A stretch of DNA of 64,000 nucleotides, taken from contig NC_135355.1 of assembly GCF_051622035.1 (NCBI RefSeq), positions 33,957,986 to 34,021,985 on the forward strand, given 5' to 3'. Source of the stretch: Arctopsyche grandis (lineage: Eukaryota; Arthropoda; Insecta; Trichoptera; Hydropsychidae). The notes beneath the pieces were generated by a model that saw nothing but the letters and a program-made list of their open reading frames with translations, had not been told where the DNA came from and searched no databases. The position numbers and the translations under genes are program-made. Of the stretch, positions 35,832 through 46,774 are shown in pieces. Positions within the stretch are counted from its first letter, which is position 1, and each line of letters opens with the position of its first letter.

Positions 35832-36929
35832 GTATGAACAAAATTCAAATAAAATAAAAATAATGAATACTTTAAAAAAGTACGAAATTCACAGATCCAC
35901 TCTTCGCGTATTTATCTAATATTTTTTCTGCACTAAAATTTATATCCCTATGAATACTATATATAAAAACGGACTGTCGCTAAATATATATATATATATA
36001 TATATATATTTGTATATTTGTATGTGACGGACGATCAACCATCAACCAGTATGGGGAACAATTTTTTTTTTCATATTTTTCGTTTTTTTTTATATTTTTC
36101 ATATTTTTCATTTTTTTCATATTTTTCATTTTTTTTCAGTTTTTTCATTTTTTTCAGTTTTTTTCAGCTTTTTCATATTTTTCATTTTATTCATATTTTC
36201 CATTTTTTTCATATTTTTCATTTACTTTTCAATGTATTTCAAATATTTTGCTATGATCTCCCATTGAGAGACATCAACTGAAATCGTTAGTCAGCGATAG
36301 AACATCTTTTATTTTATAATATTCTTTAAAGCGGATCGATGCATATTCAAGGAAATCAAATTCAATGTTAAAATTAAATTAAAATTAAATCAAGGGGATG
36401 GAACGAATGAGACGACTGGCTGGTTGATGCACGTGTGTTTATTATGGCAACCGAAGAGGAAATGGTATAGCAACTTTTGAACGTGACCGAGTTGGTCCCA
36501 ACTCGCAGGATGGTAACCGAAATTCGACCATGTCGTAGAGCCACTACAATGTCATTAAGATTTTAATGTAAGGCGATATTTGTATACGAAATAATTCTGT
36601 TCACAAAATTCACTCTCGATACACAATTGTAGCATTTTCCCTACTCAATAAGATGGGTGATTCCGTGTATGTCGTAAAAAAAAATAAACGCGTTTAAGAT
36701 AAGAAATGGGTAATAGAATTGTTTCGTATAGCTGCAGGGGGGGGGGGGGTGGATGAACAGTGACTTCGATGTGGTCGTCGTCTCTCTCGTCGGCCAGCTC
36801 GTCCTGGAACGGTGCGGGGTGGGGTAATTAGAAAATTCACGGTTTAGTTTAACCTGTTTATTAACAGTTGAATGATGCCAATTCGGGGAGTATGCTGCCC
36901 CTTTATGGCGGAGGCTGTGGATGATCTCG
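35832..36929. other. No gene; T-rich tract and unclassified repeat
   Basis: A TA repeat (35985-36010) and a strongly T-rich tract of TTTTTCATA-type units (36061-36235) are followed by GC-richer DNA that leads into the hairpin array. No coding signal seen. Confidence 0.45.
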
Positions 36930-37111
36930 CCGTGTTCAGTACGGGTCGAACACGGAGCCAGCCTCCTCGACTGGCTGTTACGAGCTGGCCGTAGTCAGTA
37001 AGGGTCGACTACGAGAGAAGCCAAACTTCTCGGAGAGCTTCTATAATGCCAGTGATGAGAGCTCGCCGTGATCAGTACGGGTCGATCACGGGGCCAGCCT
37101 CCTCAGCTGGC
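36930..37111 (+). repeat. Three tandem double-hairpin units
   Basis: Unit stems are CCGTGTTC/GAACACGG (36930-36955), CGTAGTC/GACTACG (36990-37013) and CCGTGATC/GATCACGG (37066-37091), each around the loop AGTA(C/A)GGGTC. Each is followed by a second hairpin: GCCAG/CTGGC, GAGAAG/CTTCTC and GCCAGC/GCTGGC. Stem bases differ between units but remain complementary. The segment lies upstream of the Jockey-like LINE and may belong to its 5' region or to an older element. Confidence 0.75.
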
Positions 37112-37361
37112 TGTTACGAGGAGCTACATCTGGCGGTCCTCGCCGGGATTACCGGACGAACAGACCTACGGAATGGAGGCTAAATAGCTACTGTCAGAAA
37201 TGGTTCGGTGATTACTGGTCACAAATTACTCGTCACAAAGTCACTAAAATCTCTATAACGGAACATCCGGCAGCCGAAAAGTCCATCATACTAACGATAA
37301 CTATCATAGTAATGTGGGAATCTCGTCACCAACATTTACTGCGACGCAGATTACATTCCCA

Positions 37362-37530
37362 AAACCAGTCGAAGCACACCTGCAGCCATTAAACTAAACT
37401 CAAGCGGAACGGTGCCAAAACCTTCTAGAAAGCTACCACTCGAGCGGAAACAAACCAGTCGAAGCACACCTGCAGCCATTAAACTACATCGAGCGGAACG
37501 GTGCCAATCGTTCCAGAAAAGTCTACCCCA
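37362..37530 (+). repeat. Two tandem ~92-bp units at the LINE 5' side
   Basis: AACCAGTCGAAGCACACCTG followed by CAGCCATTAAACT and GAGCGGAACGGTGCCAA occurs twice (from about 37362 and 37453). Tandem 5' units are common in promoters of non-LTR elements; that role here is inferred. Confidence 0.65.
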
Positions 37531-37582
37531 TCGACAAAAACACATTCCTCGCATACGCATCAACAACAGCCAGCAACCAGAA

Positions 37583-37620
37583 ACACTATAAAAGGAGGTA
37601 CAACCCAAACAACGCCAGTT
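37583..37620 (+). promoter_or_regulatory. TATA-like element before the LINE ORF1
   Basis: CACTATAAAAGGAGGTACAA at about 37581-37600 is a good TATA-box match, followed about 30 bp later by AATTCACAGG. ORF1 begins at 37881. Most Jockey-clade promoters lack TATA boxes, so this may be coincidence. Confidence 0.35.
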
Positions 37621-37880
37621 AATTCACAGGACCGCGCCCAGCGCCCGCAGTGCTCGGACGTGTCCCGCCGCGCTGTCGTTGTCGTTACCCGCGCTACAAA
37701 CAGCTGTGCCATTAACAGCTGCGTCGCCGAAACCGCGATGTAACTACCGCTCGACTCTCCGAACGCGTCCCTCTGGGAATGAGAAGCTGTCCTAGCAACA
37801 GCCAAATAAACAAAAGTGATAGTGACAGTGACAAGTGACAAGTGACAGTGACACAACAAACAAACAAACCCACCCACAAG

Positions 37881-39538
37881 ATGGCCAGTGCGCGGCGCGA
37901 TGGACGTGGTGGCAGTGACACTAGCGCTAAAACGCATAAATTCACGGAACACGACTTTAAAAAACTCGTGAAGGCTTACCAAGAAATGAGGGAAGAAAAC
38001 TCTTCCCTCAAAAAGTTAATCGCGACTCACGCAGCCCAACGAGCAGCTGACCAAGCAGCCCACTCCGCCCAACTGGGAAACCTCGCGTCAAACATGTCGC
38101 AGGCCCAGTCGACGACGACAACGACCACAAAGACAAAGGACATGGCTACATCCCCCCAGACGTCACCCCGCAAAAACGGTAAGCGTAGAATGACGAGCCC
38201 ACCCAACACCACACACACACAATTACAGTCGCCCCCACACATCAGCAACAGATACGCGGCACTCGCGGAATCCGACTTCGACTCCGATTCCGACTCCGTG
38301 CAGTCTAACAAAATGGAGGTTACTTCCGCTGCCAAGTCCCCACCCGCATCAGCAGCCGCACCTGAACCCGCACAACCACCCACACCTACACAATCACCCA
38401 CACCTACCCAAACACCTGCACCTACACAAACACCTGCACCACAACCGGAGGAATACTCCTTCCCTGTTGGCATCATCCGAAATCGGAAACATATCCAGAA
38501 GCGTCCAATTCACAACACACCCACCCAACAAGCGGCCTTCAGCACACCGTCGGCAAACACGCCCCAAACCCCTCTCACAGCTCAAATTCGTACACCCCCC
38601 CCAGACCACAAGCCCCGCTCACCCATCCAGAAACACCGTTTCGGATGTGCTTCCCAAACCTAAAGTTGCTCCAATCTTTCTAAGGTTGCCATCGGACTAC
38701 AAGGTAGTTCAAAGGAAACTCGACGGACGTAACCACAAATTCACAGCCGTCTACTCTGAAAACAGAGTCAAAATCACACCATGCACCATCGATGATTACC
38801 GCCAAATCACCAAAGTGCTCCAAGATGAACAATTCCAATTCTATGCCCACCCTCTAACGGAAGACAAACCGCTCAAACTGGTCATTAGAGGCATTAGCCC
38901 CAACTATTCCGAGTCAGAAGTCCTCGCCGAGTTGGCCAATCTTGGCTACAAAGCCAGTAAAGCCACCGTCATGAAATCACGACGTGACAAGCGCGACATG
39001 CCCATGTTCACTGTCGAGACCACACGCAACGAAGAGGGGAAGAAGTTGTTCAACCTCTTCAGCATCTTCGGCCAACTGGTTCGCATCGAATCACTTCGCC
39101 GTGGTGATACTGTACCGCAGTGCCACCGCTGCCAAGGCTTTGGTCACGGCTCCTACAACTGCCATGTCGCCCCCCTGTGCATCAAATGTGCAGGACCCCA
39201 TTTGACCACTGACTGTGTGTCAACAACCTCCACTCCAACTTGTACCAGCTGCAGAGGCCCTCACGTTTCCAGCTACAGAGGCTGCCCTTCAAATCCCAAC
39301 AACAAAAGCAGGAAGAACTCCCGCCAACCCCGAAACCCCAACCCCTCCCACCTCCAACCAACGAAGACCAACGTACCGCAATATAGACACGAAAACTCAA
39401 ATTTCCCTCCCCTAACCCAACATCAACACTAGCTGGAACCCAAACCAAGACCTTTCAAATCGGATGAGCAAAATCGAACAGTCCATTGACTCGATAAATG
39501 CCATCCTGCTCATGCTCACCCACCAACATAAAAAATGA
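37881..39538 (+). pseudogene. Jockey-like LINE ORF1 (Gag-like), frameshifted
   Basis: ORF1 of a non-LTR retrotransposon encodes an RNA-binding protein. The N-terminal part (from ATG 37881) is a coiled-coil-like, Ala/Thr/Pro-rich segment. The next part contains a PRE_C2HC-type domain (LVIRGISPNYSESEVLAELA) and three zinc-knuckle motifs (CHRCQGFGHGSYNC, then CIKCAGPH, then CTSCRGPH). Reading needs two frame changes. The first is near 8 Cs at 38595-38602; the second is just before 39430, after which the frame runs to TGA 39536-39538. That stop overlaps the ORF2 start (39535-39537). The copy is therefore damaged or carries two small indels. Confidence 0.8.
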
Positions 39539-42043
39539 CTTGCTACCTCAAGATCGTTTACTGGAACGCCTGCAGCATACTCAGCAAGCGTGTCGAATTT
39601 GAGCAATTCTTGCTCCAACACTCCATTGATATCGCACTAGTAAACGAAACTTGGCTCAAACCTGGCAATCGACTAAACTTCCCAAACTACACCACATACA
39701 GAAACGACAGAATAGGCAAAGCCGCCGGCGGCACTGCCATATTCATCAAACACACAATTCAACACAACTTGGCCCCGCGGCCGATCACCACAGGGATAGA
39801 ACTGACGTCGGTAGAAGTTTGGACTAACACTGGCACCCCACTCATCCTCCACGCAGTTTACAACCCACCAAAACAACACTTACTCACCACAGACTTGGAC
39901 AAAATATTCAACACTAACAAAGCCACCATTGCCGCAGGCGACCTTAACGCCAAACATTCCAGATGGAACAGTCAAGCCACTAACAATAATGGGAAAATTC
40001 TCTTAAGTTATTCCCAACTTTCAAACCCAAAAGTTTCCGTCGTTAAAGTTCCCAGACGAACCCACAAGAATCCCCATTAACTTCAAAGGCAGACCCGATA
40101 TGTTAGACATCGATCTAACTCAAAATTTTCCGGGCGCGCAGTCCTTGACTGTAGTAAATGATCTTTCTTCCGACCATCACCCGGTCATACTAGAACTCAC
40201 CAACACACCCGTAACTATAAACCCCATCCTCCGAAGTACCATATCTTGGGAGAAATTCTCAACTCTCCTTCATCACACCGTCACTTACCCCCACTCAATT
40301 CACACCACCCAAGAAATAGACTCCGCTATTAACATACTCACGGATGAAATACAGTCAGCCTTAGACGCCAGCACCACCACCACACCCCACTCTCCTCTGC
40401 ACCCGCAAGCTTTACCCCCCGACATTCGCGATCTTATTCGCCTTAAGAATAGAGCTAGGAAGGCATTCCAAAGGTACAAGGACCCAATCCTCAAACAGCG
40501 AATGAACAGACTTCAACAAGACGTTAAAAATGCCTTGTGGGAACTACGAAACGACAACTGGGATACCAAACTCAGAGCGCTAGAAGACGGACATAACGGT
40601 TTCTGGAAACTGTCAAAAATCTTCAGAAGCAACGGCAACAGGATCGACAGGATCAAAGTTGGAGATAAGTTCGTCTACTCCACCGCCGATAAAGTGGAAG
40701 CCCTAGCCGACAGTCTCCAGGACCAATTCTCTCTCTCAAACTTCAACCTGCAAAGTGACTTTTGCCAAATGGTTGAAAGCTCCGTCAACAGCTACCTCGA
40801 AAACCCAGCCTCAGTACCCATTGTCGCCACTTCGCCGCTTGAAGTCCTAAACATCATCAAAACTATCGCCGCCAAAAAGGCCCCTGGCCCTGACGGAATT
40901 TCCAACAAAGCTCTAAAAGAACTCCCTCAAAAAGCCATCGCTGCACTCACAGCAATACTAAATGCCACCAACAGAATCTGCTATTTTCCGAGTCAATGGA
41001 AACTCGCCAATGTCATTCTTATCAGAAAACCCTACTCGAACCCCTCCCTCGCAACAAGTTACCGACCCATCAGCTTGCTATCCTCACTGAGTAAGATCCT
41101 GGAACGGATCTTAATCTCAAACCTCAACAGCGAAATCGCAAAAATTGACCTTCTTCCCAAAACACAATTTGGCTTCAGACCCCAACACTCTGCCGTTCAC
41201 CAGATTCACAGAGTTGTTGAAACCGTTATAGACGGTTTCGACCACAACATGTCTACTGGAGCAATCTTCCTAGACATTTCCAAAGCCTTCGATAAAGTCT
41301 GGCACTCTGGCCTCCTTTACAAAATGATTGCCGCCAACATCACCCCCCACTCAATACGTTCTATCGCATCCTTCCTAAGAGAAAGGAGATTTCAGGTCAA
41401 ACTCAAGGACCGCATATCAACTCAGTGAGGCATCTCCGCTGGGGTACCCCAAGGCTCCATCCTCGGCCCCACGCTATTCAACCTTTACACACACGACATA
41501 CCCACTCCTACACATAGGTACACAAACATCGCACAGTATGCCGACGACACGGCCATCTTAGCGAGCTCCGTCGGCCCCAAGGGAGTCTCGCTCGCCCTCC
41601 AGAAGTATTCGGACCAACTGGTAGCGTGGTACGATAAATGGCTGATGAAAATCAACCCGGATAAAAGTCAGGCAATATTCTTCTCCAGACGTAAAAAACG
41701 GTGCAAACCAGCCAAGCCAGTCATTATAAACGACAAACCAGTCAACTGGACCACGTCTACCCGCTACCTGGGGGTAATAATCGACCGCAAATTAACCTGG
41801 AGACCCCACATCACTAACGCGGTGCGTAAAGCTAGGGCAGTTGCGTCAAAGCTTTACCCACTATGCAAACCAAACAGCAAGCTCTCGCTTAAAAACAAGT
41901 GCTTGCTGTATAAATCCATCATCCGCCCACAAATCACGTACGCGAGCCCCGTGTGGGCTCACACTACCATCTCCAACAGATCCATACTCAGACTACAGAC
42001 AATTCAAAACAAATTCTTGCGTGCCACGGGCAACTACGACTGG

Positions 42044-42706
42044 TGTACAGACTCCAGGGATGTTCAACTCGAGAGCACCCCGGAAGTCGATTTCGTAGAA
42101 GCTCGTGGTAAGCGTGGGCGGGGCTGGTTTCCTCCAAGGGATCCACAGGTCGTCGTCTGCGGTCTGGTCTCTGCTGCTGTCGGCTCGGCTCGATGTATAT
42201 CTCTCTCTCTCTCGTACAGTGTGCGTAAGTGAGGGTGATACGGGACAAAGGCGGGAAATTGAATAGTAATGAAAACAGGTTATAATTCTGTTTGTATGGT
42301 GACTGTATTTTATATATATATGTATATACAGAGATCAAGCAGGGGGGACAGAAAAAGGGGGGGGGGGAGTCCGACTTGAAATTAGCGCGCACGTGTTCAA
42401 GAGGTTATGGTAACCTCACTCAACCACGTGGCTCCGTGATCTGACTTCGACGAAGAGAGACCAGGAATTCCTCACTTCTCACCGGACGTATACTGAAGCT
42501 GTACTTCCAGTATCGTCTGCCGATCAAGGCTGAGCTGATCGGGACTCGGTGGTGGGAACCAACTCGGTAGCGAACAGAGATGTTCACTCGACCGACGCGG
42601 AAAACGAATAGAATGCGGGGACGCGCGCTCGGCGCCAATCTCCCTCCAAACCGGCTCCTTTGGTCGTAACGCCACGAAAGCTGACCATGAAGACTTGGTC
42701 GGAACA
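42044..42706 (-). repeat. 3' LTR of the BEL/Pao-like element
   Basis: 663 bp, TG...CA ends, identical by eye to 45599-46261 except A42637 versus G46192. The element is on the minus strand, so this is its 3' LTR. CTCCCCC just inside (42709-42715, minus GGGGGAG) is a likely polypurine tract. Open frames in the LTR are not genes. Confidence 0.92.
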
Positions 42707-43151
42707 TACTCCCCCGTTGGAAGTCAGAGGATCGAATTCCAAAACAAACAAGAATTAATGGTGCACAAGCGACTAATGAAATACACAAAAACCAAGCAAA
42801 TAAGCAAAAAATAACAACAAAATAAAAAAAACAACACAACAAAATAACCCAGTCAGCAAACAAAATAACATTAGTCCACCGTCAGTTTCCCATCCTACAT
42901 AAGCAGCTGACTAAGCCGGCAAGAAACAAACAAAAAATAGACAAACAAACAACCAAAACACCAACAAATAACCAACACCAATGCTAGGTAACAATATTGT
43001 TCAACCGTTATATGTCCCAATCTATCCTGATAGCTCCATTACAAAGCACCAATCAAACCAACAAGAGAAGCATAAAAGAAAAGCAACTCAAAAACTTTAG
43101 TTAAAACACATAAACTGAATCCACAACACAGATACAAACAACGCGCCAACT

Positions 43152-43850
43152 TTAATGTGGGACGTTATGAACGCTCGCCACACCGTTGCACAAATTCACT
43201 GAGTGCTGCTCGACTGGCAGTCGAGCTAATCGCCGGACTGCTCGCTTGGTGTTGCTGATGGAGGAGTAGTAGGACCTACTCCTGTGCCCCTGTCTGCCAG
43301 GGGCCGCTGCTGCATGTGCTGGTGTGGTAGCACCCTCGCTCCGGGCTGATCGACCAGATCCTCCTGCTGTTGCGCAACTAGTGGTGCGCCAACTAGGAAC
43401 TGGCCAGGAGTTATGGGAGCTGGGTTGGGAAGGTCGAAAGATGTGAGGGTTAAAGGGCGCGGATACATTGCGCTTCGGCAAGCGGAATCTTCGTTCCGCG
43501 TAAATACGCGATTCGTCCAGGGAACGCGTAACTGTCTTGACTGGACGTCTCGCGCCAAAACAAGATAACGGATCACGACCCGTTGTGTGATGGCAATTCC
43601 GAGAATCGCTTGAAACTGTGGGCGCTTCTAGAGAGCCGCCCAATATCCAGCCGAAAGCTGTATTCATCATCGCGATGCGTCCTCCTCTGTCACCGCGTGA
43701 CTTGGAGGGAACTAAAATGGTACGTTTGCCATTGCGTAACATCGCATGATAGGCGTCGCTGCCTATCACCATATCCACTGTACCGGGAATATCGAATGAC
43801 GGATCGGCAAGGGGGAGATGAAGCGGCAAATGGCTCCGAATCTCGGACAC
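43152..43850 (-). pseudogene. Protease end fused to out-of-frame integrase remnant
   Basis: The first part (TVDMVIGSDAYHAML, then NTAFGWILGG) is the end of the DUF1758-type aspartic protease region of BEL/Pao polyproteins. It is in the same frame as the Gag ORF but separated by a TAA at 43866-43868. After about 43560 the frame no longer matches. The integrase-like text lies in another frame (43226-43576), so the deletion joint is near 43500-43560. Confidence 0.65.
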
Positions 43851-43865
43851 GTTGCGCGATGGAAG

Positions 43866-45443
43866 TTAATTCGCGATCTCGGGCATGATTGCGCAATCGA
43901 GATCAACACTGGAGCCCTGATTGGGGATGTGCGGTAGAATTCGAATTACCGCGCCACTAGTAATGGACGTCCTATTTGAACCTATTCCTACCAGGTTGAC
44001 GTCCATCCTTTTCGACTTTAAGGCGAGTCGCCTTCTTAAGTCTTCAGAGATGAGGTTGAGTTCGGAGCCGTTATCTAACAATGCTCGAACCTTGTGCGAA
44101 CGCCCATCTCCGCCGCGAACTTGTACTTCCACGGTGGATAGCAGGACAGTTCGGGCGTGAGAAGGCGATACGCGTCTCACCGAGTGTAAAACCAACGATG
44201 ATTTTACGGGTTTGGCGTTCTCTGATTTCTTTGGGCTCCGATAATGTTTGGCCTTATTTGAAGGCGAAGTTTGGTATGGAGTTGAGTCATGTAACATGGT
44301 GTGATGGGCATGACCGCATTTGAAGCATCTCTGCTTTGTTTGGCACGCGTGAACTATGTGCCCTGGCCTCAAGCAGTTGAGACATAGTCGACGTTTTATG
44401 GCGTTCGACCTACACTCATCACCGCTCATTTGGCGGAATGATGGACAGGCTAGCAGAGAATGACTTCCGCTGCAACTGATGCAGGAGGGGCGTTCCCTCC
44501 TCACATGCAGAACTGCTGCCTTCGGATTCGTAATGGTTCTTGGTCGAGGATTCGACTCGCCTTTTAAGACGAAGTCGGCATTTGCCATCGATTGGCACTG
44601 AAGCGTCAGAAATTCGATGAGTTTGTGGAATGTGCACTCCTCATGTTTTGGCGCTTGAAGCTCCCATTGTCGAACCGTGTATCGATCGAGCTTCCTAGTG
44701 ATGCACATGACCAAAATGTCGTCCCAAGTGTCGACCGGAACGCCCAAGTTGGCCAGTGCACGGACGTGCATGTTAAAATCGTCTATGCAGCGATGCAAAC
44801 TTGCGTAACTATTGGACGCAATTTGTTCCGCGTCCAATATTGCGCGAATGTGGGACTGAACAACAATTTTTTTATTGTTGTAGCGCTGCTCCAGAATGGA
44901 CCAAGCGCGGGAGAAGGAATCATCAGATAACTCTAAGCCACTGACTACGCGATTGGGTTCTCCTTTTAGGACTGCCAACAAGTATTGGAAACGGGCGAGT
45001 TGAGAAGTTTCGCCGGCCATAGCGACCAAGAAGCGTTGTGAGAAAAGGGGCCAATTTTGGACGTTGCCTTCGAAGGTGGGCAACTCCAAACGGGGCAATT
45101 TTATTGCCGAATTTGATTGCGATACAGCGGAAATCGTGACGGCAGCGCCACCTACCGGCGACGCGCTCAGTTGCAGCTCCCACAATCTGAGCATTTCCAT
45201 ACATCGTTCGAGGGCGATTAAGTATTCCGTCTCGAACTCGTCAATGACGGACTCGGAGGCCCGAGCCTCCGCTTCGTCCAGCTCGTCAATCTGAGCTTGG
45301 ACCGATTCGAAATCAGACAACAGAGGTTTAATTATCTCGAGTCTGATTTGGAGCATGGAAATACTAAGATCCCCCTCCAAATGGTTCGCATTTCTCGTTA
45401 ACCGAGCGCGAATGCTTTTCCGCGTATTCCGAAGTGCTTCCAT
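43866..45443 (-). pseudogene. BEL/Pao-like Gag with protease start
   Basis: The likely start is the Met at 45443 (MEALRNTRKSIRARL); the open frame extends further upstream to 45500. A coiled-coil N-terminus is followed by a DUF1759-like Gag region (LPRLELPTFEGNVQNWPLFS, then LDAEQI and DILVMCITRKLD). Two zinc knuckles follow (CLNCLRPGHIVHAC and CFKCGHAHHTMLH), then a DUF1758-type protease (VRALLDNGSELNLIS). The catalytic triad reads D-N-G in place of the usual D-S/T-G. The frame stops at TAA 43866-43868. Confidence 0.8.
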
Positions 45444-45578
45444 TTTGGACACGACAAAAATAAACAATGGACACGGGAAAAGAAACAAAATGGCGACCAA
45501 AAATCACAACAACAACAGAAAAATGCTAATTACGACCAACCTAGATTAGACGACGTTGACAGACCAGCTCTGGAAGAA

Positions 45579-45596
45579 ATCCGGCTCGAAGGACCA
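45579..45596 (-). other. Primer binding site (tRNA-Tyr type)
   Basis: Two bases inside the 5' LTR, the minus strand reads TGGTCCTTCGAGCCGGAT. This is complementary to the 3' end of an insect tRNA-Tyr (CCGGCTCGAAGGA plus CCA) as I remember it. Confidence 0.75.
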
Positions 45597-45598
45597 AA

Positions 45599-46261
45599 TG
45601 TACAGACTCCAGGGATGTTCAACTCGAGAGCACCCCGGAAGTCGATTTCGTAGAAGCTCGTGGTAAGCGTGGGCGGGGCTGGTTTCCTCCAAGGGATCCA
45701 CAGGTCGTCGTCTGCGGTCTGGTCTCTGCTGCTGTCGGCTCGGCTCGATGTATATCTCTCTCTCTCTCGTACAGTGTGCGTAAGTGAGGGTGATACGGGA
45801 CAAAGGCGGGAAATTGAATAGTAATGAAAACAGGTTATAATTCTGTTTGTATGGTGACTGTATTTTATATATATATGTATATACAGAGATCAAGCAGGGG
45901 GGACAGAAAAAGGGGGGGGGGGAGTCCGACTTGAAATTAGCGCGCACGTGTTCAAGAGGTTATGGTAACCTCACTCAACCACGTGGCTCCGTGATCTGAC
46001 TTCGACGAAGAGAGACCAGGAATTCCTCACTTCTCACCGGACGTATACTGAAGCTGTACTTCCAGTATCGTCTGCCGATCAAGGCTGAGCTGATCGGGAC
46101 TCGGTGGTGGGAACCAACTCGGTAGCGAACAGAGATGTTCACTCGACCGACGCGGAAAACGAATAGAATGCGGGGACGCGCGCTCGGCGCCGATCTCCCT
46201 CCAAACCGGCTCCTTTGGTCGTAACGCCACGAAAGCTGACCATGAAGACTTGGTCGGAACA
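45599..46261 (-). repeat. 5' LTR of the BEL/Pao-like element
   Basis: 663 bp, TG...CA ends, flanked by ACTGG at 46262-46266 matching 42039-42043. One mismatch against the other LTR indicates a recent insertion, or recent gene conversion. Confidence 0.92.
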
Positions 46262-46774
46262 ACTGGTACACAAGAAACACTATAATTCACAATGACCTAA
46301 GCATTGACTACCTCGACAAACACGTACACAAACTTGCCGTGAACTACTTCAAGTCTCTCGGCAAAATAGACAATCCCCTGATCAATTCCCTCAGTGTGAC
46401 CAAACTCACGTCCAATCAAAGACCCATCGACATTCTGAAGATGGGTATAGGCTAAAATAGCACCCAATTTAATTAACCAGACTCAACCACCTCCAAACGG
46501 TCCATACCCGTTAACCACCCACTAACACACTAACCCCAACAGTATCCCACAGATGATGCACTAATTTTGCTTAGTGTTCCAGATCGACAAACACCCCACA
46601 AGCGAGCAGCCGCCAGCCCGCACCACAAACATCACCGAGAGTCCGATCCCATACAACACGTTCGATGGATAGGTTAAGGAGTGGCACTCCCTATAAACTA
46701 TCGTTAAAACGCAGCCACAAAGAAGCAACGCCAGTCGACCCACAGCAGCAAGCGTCGACACACAGCAGCAGACC

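Larger units (their letters stand above)
42707..45598 (-). mobile_element. Internal region of a deleted BEL/Pao-like retrotransposon
   Basis: 2,892 bp between the two LTRs, where a complete BEL/Pao interior would be roughly twice as long. Gag and protease sequence is present at the 5' side and a scrap of the integrase C-terminus (PAPITPGQFLVGAPL, about 43385-43430) at the 3' side. Reverse transcriptase, RNase H and most of integrase are gone. Because both LTRs, the primer site and the target duplication are intact, it was probably mobilised in trans. Confidence 0.82.
39535..46455 (+). pseudogene. Jockey-like LINE ORF2 (endonuclease/RT), split by an LTR element
   Basis: Encodes endonuclease then reverse transcriptase. 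Seen in order: an APE-type endonuclease (VYWNACSIL, LVNETWLKP, GDLNAKHSRWN near 39937, SDHHPV near 40169) and RT blocks (KKAPGPDGI, YRPISLLSSLSK, DISKAFDKVWH, AGVPQGSILGP, YADD at 41537-41548, LGVIID). Damage: a frameshift near 40010-40045, an in-frame TGA at 41426-41428 just before AGVPQGS, and insertion of the BEL/Pao-like element between the two copies of ACTGG (42039-42043 and 46262-46266). The frame resumes after the insertion and ends TAA at 46453-46455. It cannot encode an active protein as it stands. Confidence 0.85.

Noticed and set aside
41426-41428. TGA in LINE ORF2 as a recoded (readthrough) codon
   Set aside because: The same ORF also has a frameshift and an insertion, so ordinary decay is the simpler explanation.
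42420-42863. ORFs inside the LTRs (also 45975-46290)
   Set aside because: Identical frames occur in both LTR copies and have no relation to retroelement proteins.
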